Position numbers and translations under genes: made by a program
The notes under the pieces: generated by a model
Databases searched by the model: none
What the model was told of the DNA's origin: nothing
The model's input: the letters and a program-made list of their open reading frames with translations, nothing else
In this document: one piece after another, positions 24,525 to 33,684 of the stretch
Layout of the letters: each line of letters opens with the position of its first letter
Numbering within the stretch: the stretch's first letter is position 1
DNA from: Streptomyces abikoensis
GTDB lineage: Bacteria > Actinomycetota > Actinomycetes > Streptomycetales > Streptomycetaceae
Direction of reading: 5' to 3'
Assembly (NCBI RefSeq): GCF_014648775.1
Contig: NZ_BMRT01000003.1
Location: forward strand, 496,001-560,000
DNA: 64,000 bases

Positions 24525-25546
24525 TGACCACGGCATCCGACCGCCCGAAGAACCTGCTCGACCCGGGCTTCGAGCTGACCCTGCGCCCCATGCGCTACCC
24601 GGACTTCTACGACCGGTACCGCGACGCGATCAAGAACACCTGGACCGTCGAGGAGGTCGACCTCCACTCGGACGTCGCCGACCTCGCCAAGCTGTCCCCG
24701 GGTGAGCAGCACATGATCGGCCGCCTGGTCGCCTTCTTCGCGACCGGTGACTCGATCGTGGCGAACAACCTCGTGCTGACGCTGTACAAGCACATCAACT
24801 CGCCCGAGGCGCGCCTGTACCTGTCGCGGCAGCTGTTCGAGGAGGCCGTGCACGTCCAGTTCTATCTGACGCTGCTCGACACCTACCTGCCCGACCCGGA
24901 CGACCGCGCCGCCGCCTTCGCGGCCGTGGAGAACATCCCCTCCATCCGCGAGAAGGCCCAGTTCTGCTTCAAGTGGATCAACGAGGTCGAGAAGCTGGAG
25001 AGCCTTCAGACGAAGGCCGACCGCCGTCGCTTCCTGCTCAACCTGATCTGCTTCGCCGCGTGCATCGAGGGCCTGTTCTTCTACGGCGCCTTCGCCTACG
25101 TGTACTGGTTCCGCAGCCGCGGTCTGCTGCACGGCCTGGCGACGGGCACCAACTGGGTGTTCCGCGACGAGTCCATGCACATGGACTTCGCGTTCTCCGT
25201 CGTGGACACCGTCCGCGAGGAGGAGCCGGACCTCTTCGACGACGAGCTCCAGCAGCAGGTCACGGACATGCTCAAGGAGGCCGTCGAGTGCGAGCTGCAG
25301 TTCGCCCGCGACCTGTGCGGTGACGGCCTGCCGGGCATGAACACCGACTCCATGCGCGAGTACCTGCAGACCGTCGCCGACCAGCGTCTGCAGCGCCTGG
25401 GCTTCCCGCCGGTGTTCGGCTCGGAGAACCCCTTCTCCTTCATGGAGCTCCAGAACGTCCAGGAGCTGACCAACTTCTTCGAGCGCCGCGCCTCCGCGTA
25501 CCAGGTGGCGGTCGAGGGTTCGGTCTCCTTCGACGACGAGTTCTAA
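24524..25546 (+). CDS. nrdB: Class Ia ribonucleotide reductase, small (radical) subunit
   Basis: A 340-residue R2 subunit that makes the tyrosyl radical used by NrdA. The di-iron ligand pattern is present: E-x-x-H followed by the radical Tyr (EAVHVQFY), a second Glu in IEGLFFY and E-x-x-H in DESMHMDF. The C-terminal acidic tail (SFDDEF) fits the R1-docking peptide. Its ATG overlaps the nrdA stop. In S. coelicolor nrdS follows nrdB; here the next gene is convergent peptide deformylase, so nrdS is absent at this place. Confidence 0.95.
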   Translation: MTTASDRPKNLLDPGFELTLRPMRYPDFYDRYRDAIKNTWTVEEVDLHSDVADLAKLSPGEQHMIGRLVAFFATGDSIVANNLVLTLYKHINSPEARLYLSRQLFEEAVHVQFYLTLLDTYLPDPDDRAAAFAAVENIPSIREKAQFCFKWINEVEKLESLQTKADRRRFLLNLICFAACIEGLFFYGAFAYVYWFRSRGLLHGLATGTNWVFRDESMHMDFAFSVVDTVREEEPDLFDDELQQQVTDMLKEAVECELQFARDLCGDGLPGMNTDSMREYLQTVADQRLQRLGFPPVFGSENPFSFMELQNVQELTNFFERRASAYQVAVEGSVSFDDEF

Positions 25547-25562
25547 GCCCCGTAAGGGGCGC

Positions 25563-25603
25563 GGGGAACTGCGCGACCGGCCACTGACGGCCCGCAGTTC
25601 CCC
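25563..25603. repeat. Dispersed Streptomyces palindromic repeat
   Basis: GGGGAACTGCG (25563-25573) pairs with CGCAGTTCCCC (25593-25603) across a 19-base loop. The GGGGAACTGCGCGACC type of element is common in intergenic regions of Streptomyces. Here it sits right after nrdB and may help end transcription. Confidence 0.6.
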
Positions 25604-25622
25604 GAACCCCGGTGCGACCACG

Positions 25623-25664
25623 ACGAAGGGCCCGTACGGAACACGTTCCGTACGGGCCCTTCGT
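25623..25664. terminator. Bidirectional terminator between nrdB and def
   Basis: A 20-bp perfect inverted repeat (25623-25642 with 25645-25664) lies between two convergent genes. The small nominal loop would open to four or more bases. Confidence 0.85.
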
Positions 25665-25676
25665 CACGTCACGACG

Positions 25677-26318
25677 TCAGTCGTTGGGAACGACCTCGTA
25701 CCGCGGCGTGCCCTCCGCCATCTGCCGCAGCGCGTCCTTGCGGTCGCGCTTGGAGAGGCGGTCGATGTACAGGTAGCCGTACAGGTGGTCCGTCTCGTGC
25801 TGGAGGCAGCGGGCGAAGTAGCCGGTGCCCTCGACGGCGATCGGGTTGCCGTGCATGTCCTGGCCACGCACGACGGCGTAGTCGGGACGGGCGAGCGAGG
25901 CGTAAGCCGTCGGCACGGACAGGCAGCCCTCGTTGGAGTCGTCCAGGACGCGGCGGTCGGCCGGCAGGTCGTCCAGCACGGGGTTGATCACATGGCCGAC
26001 GTGACGGACGCCCTCGTCGTCGGGGCAGTCGTAGACGAAGACCTTGAGGTCGACGCCGATCTGGTTGGCGGCCAGGCCCACGCCCTCGGCGGTGCGCTGG
26101 CTGGCGAACATGTCGTCGATCAGCTGCGCGAGCTTCTCGTCGAACTCCGTGACGTCCTGGCACTCCTTGTGGAGGACCGGGTTGCCGACGACGGTGATCG
26201 GACGGGAGGTGCCCCGCTCGCGGTGCGCGCGCTCGCGCTCCTCGCAGTCCTCGGTGTCCACGATGAACTCGCTCTTCGGCTCGTCGTTCACCGACTGCTC
26301 AGTGTCTTGCTGCGACAT
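25677..26318 (-). CDS. def: Peptide deformylase
   Basis: Removes the formyl group from nascent N-terminal Met. All three family motifs are present: [13 protein letters not shown] (metal Cys) and HETDH (catalytic HExxH). The 213-residue protein has an N-terminal extension of about 35 acidic residues before the core, as in several actinobacterial deformylases. ATG 26318 has GGAG directly upstream. It converges on nrdB. Confidence 0.95.
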   Translation of the reverse strand: MSQQDTEQSVNDEPKSEFIVDTEDCEERERAHRERGTSRPITVVGNPVLHKECQDVTEFDEKLAQLIDDMFASQRTAEGVGLAANQIGVDLKVFVYDCPDDEGVRHVGHVINPVLDDLPADRRVLDDSNEGCLSVPTAYASLARPDYAVVRGQDMHGNPIAVEGTGYFARCLQHETDHLYGYLYIDRLSKRDRKDALRQMAEGTPRYEVVPND

Positions 26319-26409
26319 CTCCGCCGTACGCCTCTCTCACAACCCGAAAGCAATATTTTGCCCTGAACCCACGGGGCCCCATACAGGGTACGGGGGCCGG
26401 GGCGGGACC

Positions 26410-27402
26410 TCAGCAGACCTCTTCGAGATCCCGCCACTCGCGGGTGTCGGGGCTGTCGGCGACCCAGCCGTCCAGCAGGCCGCGCACCAGGCCGGGCGGG
26501 GCCGCGATGCCGCACTCGCGCTCGGGCACCCACAGGGAGCCGGAACCGGAGCCGGCCGTGCGGTGGCCGAGCGGGCCGGGGTGGCCGGGCTCGCTGTGGT
26601 CGTGGGGGTCGAGGTGCTCGCCGTCGCCCTCGTCGCTGGGCATCCGGCTCTCCGAGCACGTACGGCACAGCAGGCGCACGGAGGAGGACCAGTCCTCGGC
26701 GGCGAAGCCCGCGTCGGCCGCGAGCCGCTCCAGGGCGTCCCGGTCGGCCTCGGTGGCGGCCTCCAGCAGCACGACCCAGGTGGGGACGGGCGAGGGGGCC
26801 CACAGCTCGATCTCGTCGAAGACCGGGAAGGCGGGCCCGGCGGCGGTCACGCGCTCGCCGTGCGGGACGCCGTCGTGCAGCACGACCTCGCCCCAGCGGC
26901 GGCCGGAGGACGGCAGCGGGATCGAGAGCACCTCGATGCGCGCCGGGTCGAGCCGGCGGCCCCAGACGACCTCGGCCTCGCCCTCCGGGGAGAGCCGCAC
27001 GGCCGCGCTGCCCAGCTCCATCCCGACGGGCTCACCGGCCGGGCCGCCCTCGCCGGGCACCTTGAGCCCGTAGGCCTGCCAGGCGCGGCGGGCCAGCGGC
27101 CAGTCCTGGAGGGCGGTGGCGGCGATGCCCACGTTCCACCAGTCGGGCGCGCCCGCCTCGCGGTCGAGCAGAGCCACCGCGCGGAGGCCGGCGGCGCGGG
27201 CCTGTTCCCAGTCGTGCCGGAACTTGTGCAGCAGGGCGAGGTTGAACCACGACTCGGAGAGCCACGGCTCCATGTCGGCGGCCCGCGTCAGCAGCGCGCC
27301 CGCGTCCTCGTACCGGCCGTCGCCGATGAGCGTGAAGGCACGGTCGGTGGCCTGCCGCCACGAGGCGGAAGGCCGGTGCCGTACCCTGCCGAAGATCCTC
27401 AC
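26410..27402 (-). CDS. TPR-like protein of unknown function
   Basis: A 330-residue soluble protein. The N-terminal part is a tetratricopeptide-like helical array (RAFTLIGDGRYEDAGALLTRAADMEPWLSESWFNLALLHKF; ALQDWPLARRAWQAYG). The C-terminal part is beta-rich with conserved Trp and contains a CRTCSES segment. It looks like a widely conserved actinobacterial protein with no assigned job. GTG 27402 is chosen because the VRIFGRVRHRPSASW start is family-like; the longer open frame to 27606 is Arg/Gly-rich and unconvincing. Confidence 0.75.
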   Translation of the reverse strand: MRIFGRVRHRPSASWRQATDRAFTLIGDGRYEDAGALLTRAADMEPWLSESWFNLALLHKFRHDWEQARAAGLRAVALLDREAGAPDWWNVGIAATALQDWPLARRAWQAYGLKVPGEGGPAGEPVGMELGSAAVRLSPEGEAEVVWGRRLDPARIEVLSIPLPSSGRRWGEVVLHDGVPHGERVTAAGPAFPVFDEIELWAPSPVPTWVVLLEAATEADRDALERLAADAGFAAEDWSSSVRLLCRTCSESRMPSDEGDGEHLDPHDHSEPGHPGPLGHRTAGSGSGSLWVPERECGIAAPPGLVRGLLDGWVADSPDTREWRDLEEVC

Positions 27403-27627
27403 GATTCCCGCCTGCCGGTTTCTGCGTGCGACCACGCCGGATGGACCGGGTGGCGACCGCCGTCCTCCCCGACGACTGCCCGCCACACCCCATGGGTTCC
27501 GGGGAGCGCTGCCGCCCTCCCCGTCTCCTTGCCGACGACGGCGCGCATGACACCCCCCGATTCCCGCGTTCTCGCCATTCTCTTTGTCTTCTTCGCATCC
27601 AACCATGCCCTTCCGGACGCCCGCTCA

Positions 27628-29304
27628 TTACCCGTGGGTTCGGCGGGCTAGTCCCGGTTCGCCCGCACTCTCGCGAGTGCGGTGGTGCGGGCCGCCGCGC
27701 GCGAGCACCCTCGCGAGCGCCTCCACCACCCGGGGCTCGTGGTCGTGCGCGGTGGCCAGGCGCAGCCGCTCCAGCGCGCGCAGCGGGCCGCACGCCGGGT
27801 CGCCGGCGAAGTCGTCGTAGGCGTTGACCGTCCGGACGATACGGGCGGTGAGCGGCTGGTCCCGGTACGGGTCCGCCTGGCGCTCGACCACCAGTGCGAC
27901 TTGTGGCGGTACGCCGGTGCGGCGCACCACGGCGCCGCCCAGCAGGGCGATCCGGCGGCGCTCCTCGGTGGGCAGCGGCTCGGTGGCCCCGGCGGGCACG
28001 GGTTCGAGGAGGGAGAGCTGGCCGATGTCGTGCATCAGCGCCGCCTCCTCGACGACCGCGAGATCGGCGGCGGACAGGCCCAGTTCCCGGCCGACGGCCC
28101 GGCCGAGCGTCGCCACGCGGCGGGCGTGGCCGACGGGGGTGTAGCCGGCGATCTCGGTGGCGCGGGCGAGGGAGGCGACGGTCTGCCGGCGGGTGGCCCG
28201 TACGGCCTCGTAGCGGTGCACGGACAGCTGGGTGACCAGCATCGGCAGGCAGAACACGGGCAGCGCCCAGAGGCCGGCGACGGCCACGGCCAGCGCGATG
28301 ACGACGCCGGTGGCGCCGATCGCCGAGCCGATGCCGGGCAGGGCGCGCAGCTCCTCGCGGAGCGCCGGGCCGTACGGGCCGCCGGTGCGGGCGCGGGTGA
28401 GGACGGCCGCCAGGACGGCGTCGCACAGGGCGGTGAGGGCGAGGAGGAGCAGCAGGAACAGGGGGTAGTACGGGCCGTGGGCGAACCGGGGGCCGAGCGC
28501 GCCGGAGGCGTGGAGGGGCTGGAAGCAGACGGCGGCGAACCCGGCGTTCAGCACGCGGCGGGCGAGCCGGTCCAGGGCGGGGGGCCGGCCGACGGCTCCG
28601 GCGAGGGTGGCGCCGAGGACGACGGCCACGACCTGCGCGGCCCCGTGCGAGGCGGGCTCGCCGCCGACCTCGCCGAGCAGCGCGTACGCGAGGGTCCCGG
28701 CCGATCCGACGGGCGCGGTCTCGCGCACCCCGCCGCCCCCGCCCGACCGCCGCCGCGCGGCCTCCCCCAGCGCGATGAGCGCCCCATAGGCGAGCGCCAC
28801 CCCGGGCTGCGCGACCCCGCGCCACGCGGTCCACACGAGCGCCCCGAGCGCGGCGCCCCCGGCGAGGGCGTGCACCCCCCGCACGAGCGCCGGGCGCCCC
28901 CGTGAGGGGGCGCGACGGCCGGCCGCCCGCGCCGGCCCGCGCCCGGGGCGGGCGGGGGGCGGCGGGGGCGACGCGGGGCCGTGCGAGGCGCCCGGTGGCT
29001 TGTCGGCCGGGGCCGCGCCTACGGGATGCCTGCTCCGGCCGTCCCGGGGTGCGGAGCCGGACGCCCGCCGGGCGCTCGGCAGCGCCCTTGGGGGCCGGAC
29101 GCCCTGGCCGCCGGGGGCCGGGGCGGCACCGGGCGCGGGGTCACGCCCCGTCGGCGGCAGGTCCCGCGCCGCGCGCCCGTCGCGGTCGCCGGGCGTCGAC
29201 GCGCCTGCGGAAGCGGCGCCCGGGGCCCGCCGCGCCCCCGGGACGGTGTCCTCCGTGGCGGCCGTCGGGCGGGGGTCCCGGGCCGTCGGGCGGGCCCGGG
29301 TCAT
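27628..29304 (-). CDS. Membrane HD-domain protein without GYP motif
   Basis: A 558-residue protein with an Ala/Pro/Arg-rich, probably disordered first 150 residues, six or so membrane helices (about 150-370), and a C-terminal HD phosphohydrolase-like domain (GHARRVATL, MHDIGQLS). The HD metal pair is present, but the downstream HHERxDGxGYP block that defines HD-GYP c-di-GMP phosphodiesterases is missing (VVERQADPYRD in its place). It may therefore be regulatory or act on another substrate. Its ATG overlaps the stop of the upstream HD-GYP gene (ATGA). Confidence 0.7.
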   Translation of the reverse strand: MTRARPTARDPRPTAATEDTVPGARRAPGAASAGASTPGDRDGRAARDLPPTGRDPAPGAAPAPGGQGVRPPRALPSARRASGSAPRDGRSRHPVGAAPADKPPGASHGPASPPPPPARPGRGPARAAGRRAPSRGRPALVRGVHALAGGAALGALVWTAWRGVAQPGVALAYGALIALGEAARRRSGGGGGVRETAPVGSAGTLAYALLGEVGGEPASHGAAQVVAVVLGATLAGAVGRPPALDRLARRVLNAGFAAVCFQPLHASGALGPRFAHGPYYPLFLLLLLALTALCDAVLAAVLTRARTGGPYGPALREELRALPGIGSAIGATGVVIALAVAVAGLWALPVFCLPMLVTQLSVHRYEAVRATRRQTVASLARATEIAGYTPVGHARRVATLGRAVGRELGLSAADLAVVEEAALMHDIGQLSLLEPVPAGATEPLPTEERRRIALLGGAVVRRTGVPPQVALVVERQADPYRDQPLTARIVRTVNAYDDFAGDPACGPLRALERLRLATAHDHEPRVVEALARVLARGGPHHRTRESAGEPGLARRTHG

Positions 29305-30647
29305 GTCGGGCCGCCCGGGTGCGCGAAGCCCGCCGCGGGCGAACCCGCCGGCGAACGGTGATCAACAGGGACGTTTCGGCTGGGCGGAATGACATCTTCC
29401 GGGGAACGTTCCCGCGCACTCGCGGGGCACCAGCCGTGGCGGTCGAGGGCGCGGGCGAGGGCGGCGACCATGCGGGGGTCGAACTGGGAGCCCGAGCAGC
29501 GGTGGAGCTCGGCCAGGGCCACCGGGACGGGGCGGGCGCGGCTGTAGCTGCGGGTGGAGGTCATCGCGTCGAAGGCGTCGGCCACGGCCACCACCCGGGC
29601 GAACTCGGGAATCTGATGCCCTATCAGCCCATAGGGATAGCCGCTGCCGTCCAGCCGCTCGTGGTGGTGGAGGATCGCGTCGCGCGCCTCGCCGAGGAAG
29701 CCGATGCCGCGCACCATCTCGTGCCCGAACTCGGGGTGGAGCTCGATCACGCGGCGTTCCTCCGGGGTGAGCGGGCCGTCCTTGCGCAGCAGCCGGGTGG
29801 GGACACCGAGCTTGCCCACGTCGTGGAGGGTGCCGGCGAAGCGGACGGCCTCCAGGCGGTCGCCGGTGATGCCCAGCTCGCGGGCGATCAGCACGGACGC
29901 GCGGCCGACGCGCTCGCTGTGGCCGCGCGTGTAGCGGTCCTTGAGGTCGACGGCCTGGACCAGCGCCCGGACCGTCGCCTGGTGCGCGGCGCGCTCACGG
30001 CGGCAGCGGTCCAGGACCCAGGAGGAGACGGACATGGGCAGCAGCACCAGCAGGGCCGCCACGGGCCCGTACGCGCTGTGCCACAGGAGGGCCGTCATCA
30101 GGCCCGTCGGCCCGTGGAGCAGCGGCGGCACCAGCGCTCCCGGCAGCGGCGCGCCCCAGGCCGCGCGCGGGGAGCGGCCCTCGGCGGCGACCAGGACGCC
30201 GCCGTCGAGCGCGGTGACGACCAGGGCGAGCGTCAGCGCCGCGGCCAGCGCGGGCAGCAGGGCGTACGGGAAGGCGGGCGGCGGGGCGCCCGGCGCCGCG
30301 CACAGCCCGTGGACGTAGGAGGCCGCGCTCGCGGCGAGGGAGAACTGCGCCGCGTGCCACAGCCGCCGCACCCACACGGGCCGCCGGCCGACCCGCCCCA
30401 GGAGCGCGCCGGGCACGGCCACCAGCCCGGCGGCCCCGGGCGGCAGCAGGAAGACCCCGGCGAGCAGCACGGGCACGGTGAGCGGGCAGCGCGGCAGGCG
30501 CTCGGAGACGACGCAGAGGGCCGCGAGGAGCGCGAAAGCGCCCCAGGGCACGGCGGAGGCGTCCCGCACGGTGGGCACGGCGCACAGCGCGGCGGCGAGC
30601 ACGGCCCCCGCGATGTACGCGCGAGCCGCCGCCGGAAGTGCCCCCAT
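29301..30647 (-). CDS. Membrane-bound HD-GYP domain protein, probable c-di-GMP phosphodiesterase
   Basis: A 448-residue protein with about seven N-terminal membrane helices (to about residue 215) and a full HD-GYP domain: RGHSERVGR, HDVGKLGVP and HHERLDGSGYPYG, ending near residue 400. HD-GYP enzymes hydrolyse c-di-GMP (some c-di-AMP). ATG 30647 follows GGAGG. It is translationally coupled to a degenerate HD paralogue downstream and lies just past rsrA on the same strand. Confidence 0.85.
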   Translation of the reverse strand: MGALPAAARAYIAGAVLAAALCAVPTVRDASAVPWGAFALLAALCVVSERLPRCPLTVPVLLAGVFLLPPGAAGLVAVPGALLGRVGRRPVWVRRLWHAAQFSLAASAASYVHGLCAAPGAPPPAFPYALLPALAAALTLALVVTALDGGVLVAAEGRSPRAAWGAPLPGALVPPLLHGPTGLMTALLWHSAYGPVAALLVLLPMSVSSWVLDRCRRERAAHQATVRALVQAVDLKDRYTRGHSERVGRASVLIARELGITGDRLEAVRFAGTLHDVGKLGVPTRLLRKDGPLTPEERRVIELHPEFGHEMVRGIGFLGEARDAILHHHERLDGSGYPYGLIGHQIPEFARVVAVADAFDAMTSTRSYSRARPVPVALAELHRCSGSQFDPRMVAALARALDRHGWCPASARERSPEDVIPPSRNVPVDHRSPAGSPAAGFAHPGGPT

Positions 30648-30778
30648 GGCGCGTCCTCCCCGACCTCGGACCTGGCGTCTGGATGGGGAGAATAGGCTCA
30701 GCCGAGCCTCGAAAACCGCCCTGTCGGTATTGCGCCGTCCGTTCGGGTGACGTTCCCGGGTGCGGTGGTTTGGATCAA

Positions 30779-30803
30779 CGGCGTCGGCCTACCGCCGACG
30801 CCG
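30779..30803 (-). terminator. Hairpin after sigR-rsrA
   Basis: A 10-bp stem (30779-30788 with 30794-30803) with a five-base loop begins ten bases beyond the rsrA stop. There is no strong T-run. Confidence 0.5.
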
Positions 30804-30812
30804 GACCGGCGG

Positions 30813-31136
30813 TCAGTCCTGCCGCGCGGCGGCCTCGGCCGCCCGGGCCTCGTCGACCACGTCCTGGTCCGGCACGGACTCCCCGGCGCGGATCAGCTCG
30901 ATCCGGCCCATGACCTTCGAGCGGAGGTCGGCCGGCACGTCGTCGTGGCCGCAGCAGCGCTTGACGAGCTTCTTGACGGCCTGTTCCAGGCCGTACTTCT
31001 CCAGGCAGGGCGAGCACTCGTCGATGTGCACCTCGAACTCGGCGCACTTGCCGTCGGGCATCTCGTGATCGAGGAACTCGTAGAGATGGTCGAGGACTTC
31101 AGAGCAGTCCGTCTCGTGCGGGTCTCCGCAGCTCAT
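30813..31136 (-). CDS. rsrA: Redox-sensing zinc anti-sigma factor RsrA
   Basis: Binds SigR in the reduced zinc form and releases it when disulfides form. The 107-residue protein has Cys/His residues at the same numbers as S. coelicolor RsrA: C3, H7, C11, C31, H37, C41, C44, C61 and C62, including the ZAS motif HIDECSPC. Its ATG overlaps the sigR stop (ATGA), giving co-translation and matched stoichiometry. Confidence 0.96.
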   Translation of the reverse strand: MSCGDPHETDCSEVLDHLYEFLDHEMPDGKCAEFEVHIDECSPCLEKYGLEQAVKKLVKRCCGHDDVPADLRSKVMGRIELIRAGESVPDQDVVDEARAAEAAARQD

Positions 31137-31813
31137 GAGTCCGACCCTTTCCGGTTGTGCGACGCGTCGGGCCCGTTCGGCGCGGAGGCGGCACCGGCCG
31201 GGACCAGTCCGCGCTCGCGGGCGTAGTCCTCCAGCATGCCGCGCAGCTGACGACGGCCGCGGTGCAGCCGGGACATCACCGTGCCGATGGGGGTACCCAT
31301 GATGTCCGCGATCTCCTTGTACGCAAAGCCCTCGACATCCGCGAGGTAGACCGCGATGCGGAACTCCTCCGGAATGGCCTGGAGGGCCTCCTTGACATCG
31401 GAGTCGGGGAGGTGGTCGAGCGCCTGGGACTCGGCGGAGCGCAGCCCCGTCGACATGTGCGACTCGGCGCGCGCGAGCTGCCAGTCCTCGATCTCCTCCG
31501 ACGCGCTGCGCAGCGGCTCGCGCTGCTTCTTGCGGTAGGAGTTGATGAACGTGTTGGTCAGGATGCGGTACAGCCAGGCCTTGAGGTTGGTGCCGTCACG
31601 GAACTGGTGGAAGGACGCGTAGGCCTTGGCATACGTCTCCTGCACCAGGTCCTCGGCGTCGGCGGCGTTGCGCGTCATGCGCAGCGCGGCCGAGTACATC
31701 TGGTCGAGGAAGGTCAAGGCGTCGCGTTCGAAGCGCGCGTTGCGCTCCGCCGTGGTCTCGGCGTCCCGCCCGCTCGCGGTGTTCTCCGCGTCGGTCCCAG
31801 TGACCGGACCCAC
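31133..31813 (-). CDS. sigR: Thiol-stress ECF sigma factor SigR
   Basis: Group IV sigma factor for disulfide-stress genes. Region 2 ([17 protein letters not shown]) and region 4 ([23 protein letters not shown]) are nearly identical to S. coelicolor SigR. GTG 31813 with GGAGGAGG just upstream gives the 226-residue stable form. The frame continues upstream without a stop: an ATG at 31978 adds 55 residues, the same extension as the unstable SigR' isoform made from the induced promoter. A sigma-R-type promoter lies at 32031-32057. Confidence 0.96.
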   Translation of the reverse strand: MGPVTGTDAENTASGRDAETTAERNARFERDALTFLDQMYSAALRMTRNAADAEDLVQETYAKAYASFHQFRDGTNLKAWLYRILTNTFINSYRKKQREPLRSASEEIEDWQLARAESHMSTGLRSAESQALDHLPDSDVKEALQAIPEEFRIAVYLADVEGFAYKEIADIMGTPIGTVMSRLHRGRRQLRGMLEDYARERGLVPAGAASAPNGPDASHNRKGSDS

Positions 31814-32030
31814 CTCCTCCAACACCATGGCGACGTCCTTGCCGGACCCGCTCGAATCGGAGAATAGACGACGATCCGGTCCGCCCGCCGCTCCAGCCAC
31901 GGCCGGCTCCGCCATGCTCAGGACCGCCCATCCCGGGTCGGCCGTGTGCGGGCGGGACGGGCATGCGATCGAACCCATGCGGGGAGCTCCCATTCCTTCG
32001 TCTGTGCCGGTACCTGACTACAGACCGGAC

Positions 32031-32057
32031 AACAGCACGCCCTCGTGGATCATTCCC
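32031..32057 (-). promoter_or_regulatory. Sigma-R autoregulatory promoter (sigRp2-type)
   Basis: On the minus strand GGGAAT (32057-32052), exactly 18 bases, then GTT (32033-32031). This is the sigma-R consensus. It is placed so that the transcript includes the extended SigR' start at 31978, as known for sigRp2. Confidence 0.9.
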
Positions 32058-32123
32058 GGCGGTAGGAAACTTCTCCCGAAGATTCTCAGGAGCCTCAATA
32101 ACCTCAAGTTTCCCGGCAGATCC

Positions 32124-32774
32124 TCAGATCGCCTTCAGCCACATCCCCACGGCGTCGGTGATCACGGCGAGGGCCTCCGTCTGGGTGATGTCCGCCTTCT
32201 TGGGCACCGCGAAGCCGTGGTCCCCGGCCGGCACCGCCACCGGCTCGGTGCCCGGCGGGAACTCCTCCGGCCTGCCGAAGGGGTCGCGGGCACCCTGCAC
32301 CACGAGCGTGGGCAGGCCCGCGCCGGTCAGCTCGTCGGCCCGGGACTTCTCCGGCCTGCCCGGCGGGTGGAGCGGGAAGCTGAGCGCGAGCACGGCCGCC
32401 GCCCCCAGCTCCGCGGCCGTCCGGCACGCCACGCGGGCCCCCGCGCTGCGGCCGCCCGCCACGACGGGCAGGCCGGGGGCGGTGAGCGCGGGCCACAGCG
32501 CCCGCCATGCCTCGTCCAGCGCCTTGGGGGCCGGGGCCACCCGCTTGCCGGCCACCCGCCACGGCTGCTCGACGAGGGCCACGGTGACCCCGTCCAGGGG
32601 CAGGGCGGCGGCGAGCGCCCGCAGGTCACGGGCCTCCACTCCCCCGCCCGCGCCGTGGCCCAGGGCGAGCACGAGGCGGGCGTCCGGCGCGAGGTACCAG
32701 TGGACGCGGGCGTCCCCGGCGGGGGTCGGTACGTCCTGCACGGTCTCAGCGATCTTTGTCGTCACGGGGTCCAT
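32124..32774 (-). CDS. Alpha/beta hydrolase of the dienelactone/KANL3-Tex30 type
   Basis: A 216-residue soluble protein with an alpha/beta hydrolase core: LALGHGAGGG near the N-terminus, GGRSAGARVA (nucleophile elbow G-x-S-x-G) and a late GDHGFAVPK with the likely catalytic His. Substrate unknown. ATG 32774 follows GGCAGG. It lies downstream of the SRAP gene on the same strand, with 38 bases between. Confidence 0.8.
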   Translation of the reverse strand: MDPVTTKIAETVQDVPTPAGDARVHWYLAPDARLVLALGHGAGGGVEARDLRALAAALPLDGVTVALVEQPWRVAGKRVAPAPKALDEAWRALWPALTAPGLPVVAGGRSAGARVACRTAAELGAAAVLALSFPLHPPGRPEKSRADELTGAGLPTLVVQGARDPFGRPEEFPPGTEPVAVPAGDHGFAVPKKADITQTEALAVITDAVGMWLKAI

Positions 32775-32812
32775 CCTGCCGCCGGGCGCCCTCAGAACTC
32801 GGAACCCGGACC

Positions 32813-33643
32813 TCAGAACAGCGTCGTCTCCTCCGGCGCCGCCAGCTCGGTCAGCAGCTCGGGCCCGTTGTTGCGGACGTCGCTGACCGCCGTGGCGACC
32901 GGGTACGCCCGGACGAGCCCGGGGGGCGGGGGCGCGAGCAGCGCGCGCAGCTCCTCCGGGTCCGTACGGGCGGGATCCAGCCAGGCCGCCCACCGGTCCG
33001 GGGTGAGCAGCAGCGGCATCCGCGGATGGATCTCCGCCAGGGAGCGGGGGCCGGGCTCGGCCGAAACGGAGGGTGTCGCCATGGCGAACGGCTCCGTTTC
33101 GGCCTCGGTGGTTATCACCGAGCAGGTCGCCCACCATGCCTGCGGATGGTCCGGCGGCAGCGTCGGATCCCGCCAGAACTCGTACAGCCCGGCCATCGCC
33201 ATCACCGAGCCGTCGACGGGCGTGACGAAGTACGGCTGCTTCCGGGCGCGCTTGCGGCGCCCCTTCTCCTCCAGCTCGCGCTCCTGCGCGCCGGTGACCC
33301 ACTCGTAGTAGCCGTCCGCCGGGAGCAGACAGCGCCGGGACTCGAAGGCCCGCCGGAAGGACGGCTTCTCGTGGACCGTCTCCGCCCGGGCGTTGATCAT
33401 CTTCGCGGCACCCTCGGGCGACTTCGCCCACGACGGCACCAGCCCCCACCGCAGCGCCCGGAGCTGGCGAACCGGACGGCGGTCAGCCGCGTCTTTCAGA
33501 GGACGTTCGAGCACCGCGTACACGCTCTTCGTCGGCGCCACGTTCCAGTCCGGAGCCAGCGTCTCCTCCGGTACCCACTTCTCCACCTCGAAGAGCCCGG
33601 CCAGGTCCTCCGGCCGCCGGCTCGCCGCATATCGCCCGCACAT
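32813..33643 (-). CDS. SRAP (YedK/HMCES-type) abasic-site protein
   Basis: Covalently shields abasic sites in single-stranded DNA. Start ATG 33643 gives MCGRYAAS, so Cys2 becomes the N-terminal catalytic nucleophile; the in-frame ATG three codons earlier would bury it. Other conserved parts are APTKSVYAV, RWGLVPSWAK, NARAETV, CLLPADGYYEW and HPRMPLLL. The 276-residue length is typical. The neighbouring aroA/rsgA and sigR genes repeat the mycobacterial sigH-Rv3226c-aroA order. Confidence 0.92.
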   Translation of the reverse strand: MCGRYAASRRPEDLAGLFEVEKWVPEETLAPDWNVAPTKSVYAVLERPLKDAADRRPVRQLRALRWGLVPSWAKSPEGAAKMINARAETVHEKPSFRRAFESRRCLLPADGYYEWVTGAQERELEEKGRRKRARKQPYFVTPVDGSVMAMAGLYEFWRDPTLPPDHPQAWWATCSVITTEAETEPFAMATPSVSAEPGPRSLAEIHPRMPLLLTPDRWAAWLDPARTDPEELRALLAPPPPGLVRAYPVATAVSDVRNNGPELLTELAAPEETTLF

Positions 33644-33684
33644 GGGTGCCACACTGCCACGAAGACGCTAGGAGCGGCTCACAG

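Noticed and set aside
22161..24536. A 791-codon minus-strand frame opposite nrdA
   Set aside because: It is a mirror of nrdA codon bias with no family motif, while nrdA is unmistakable.
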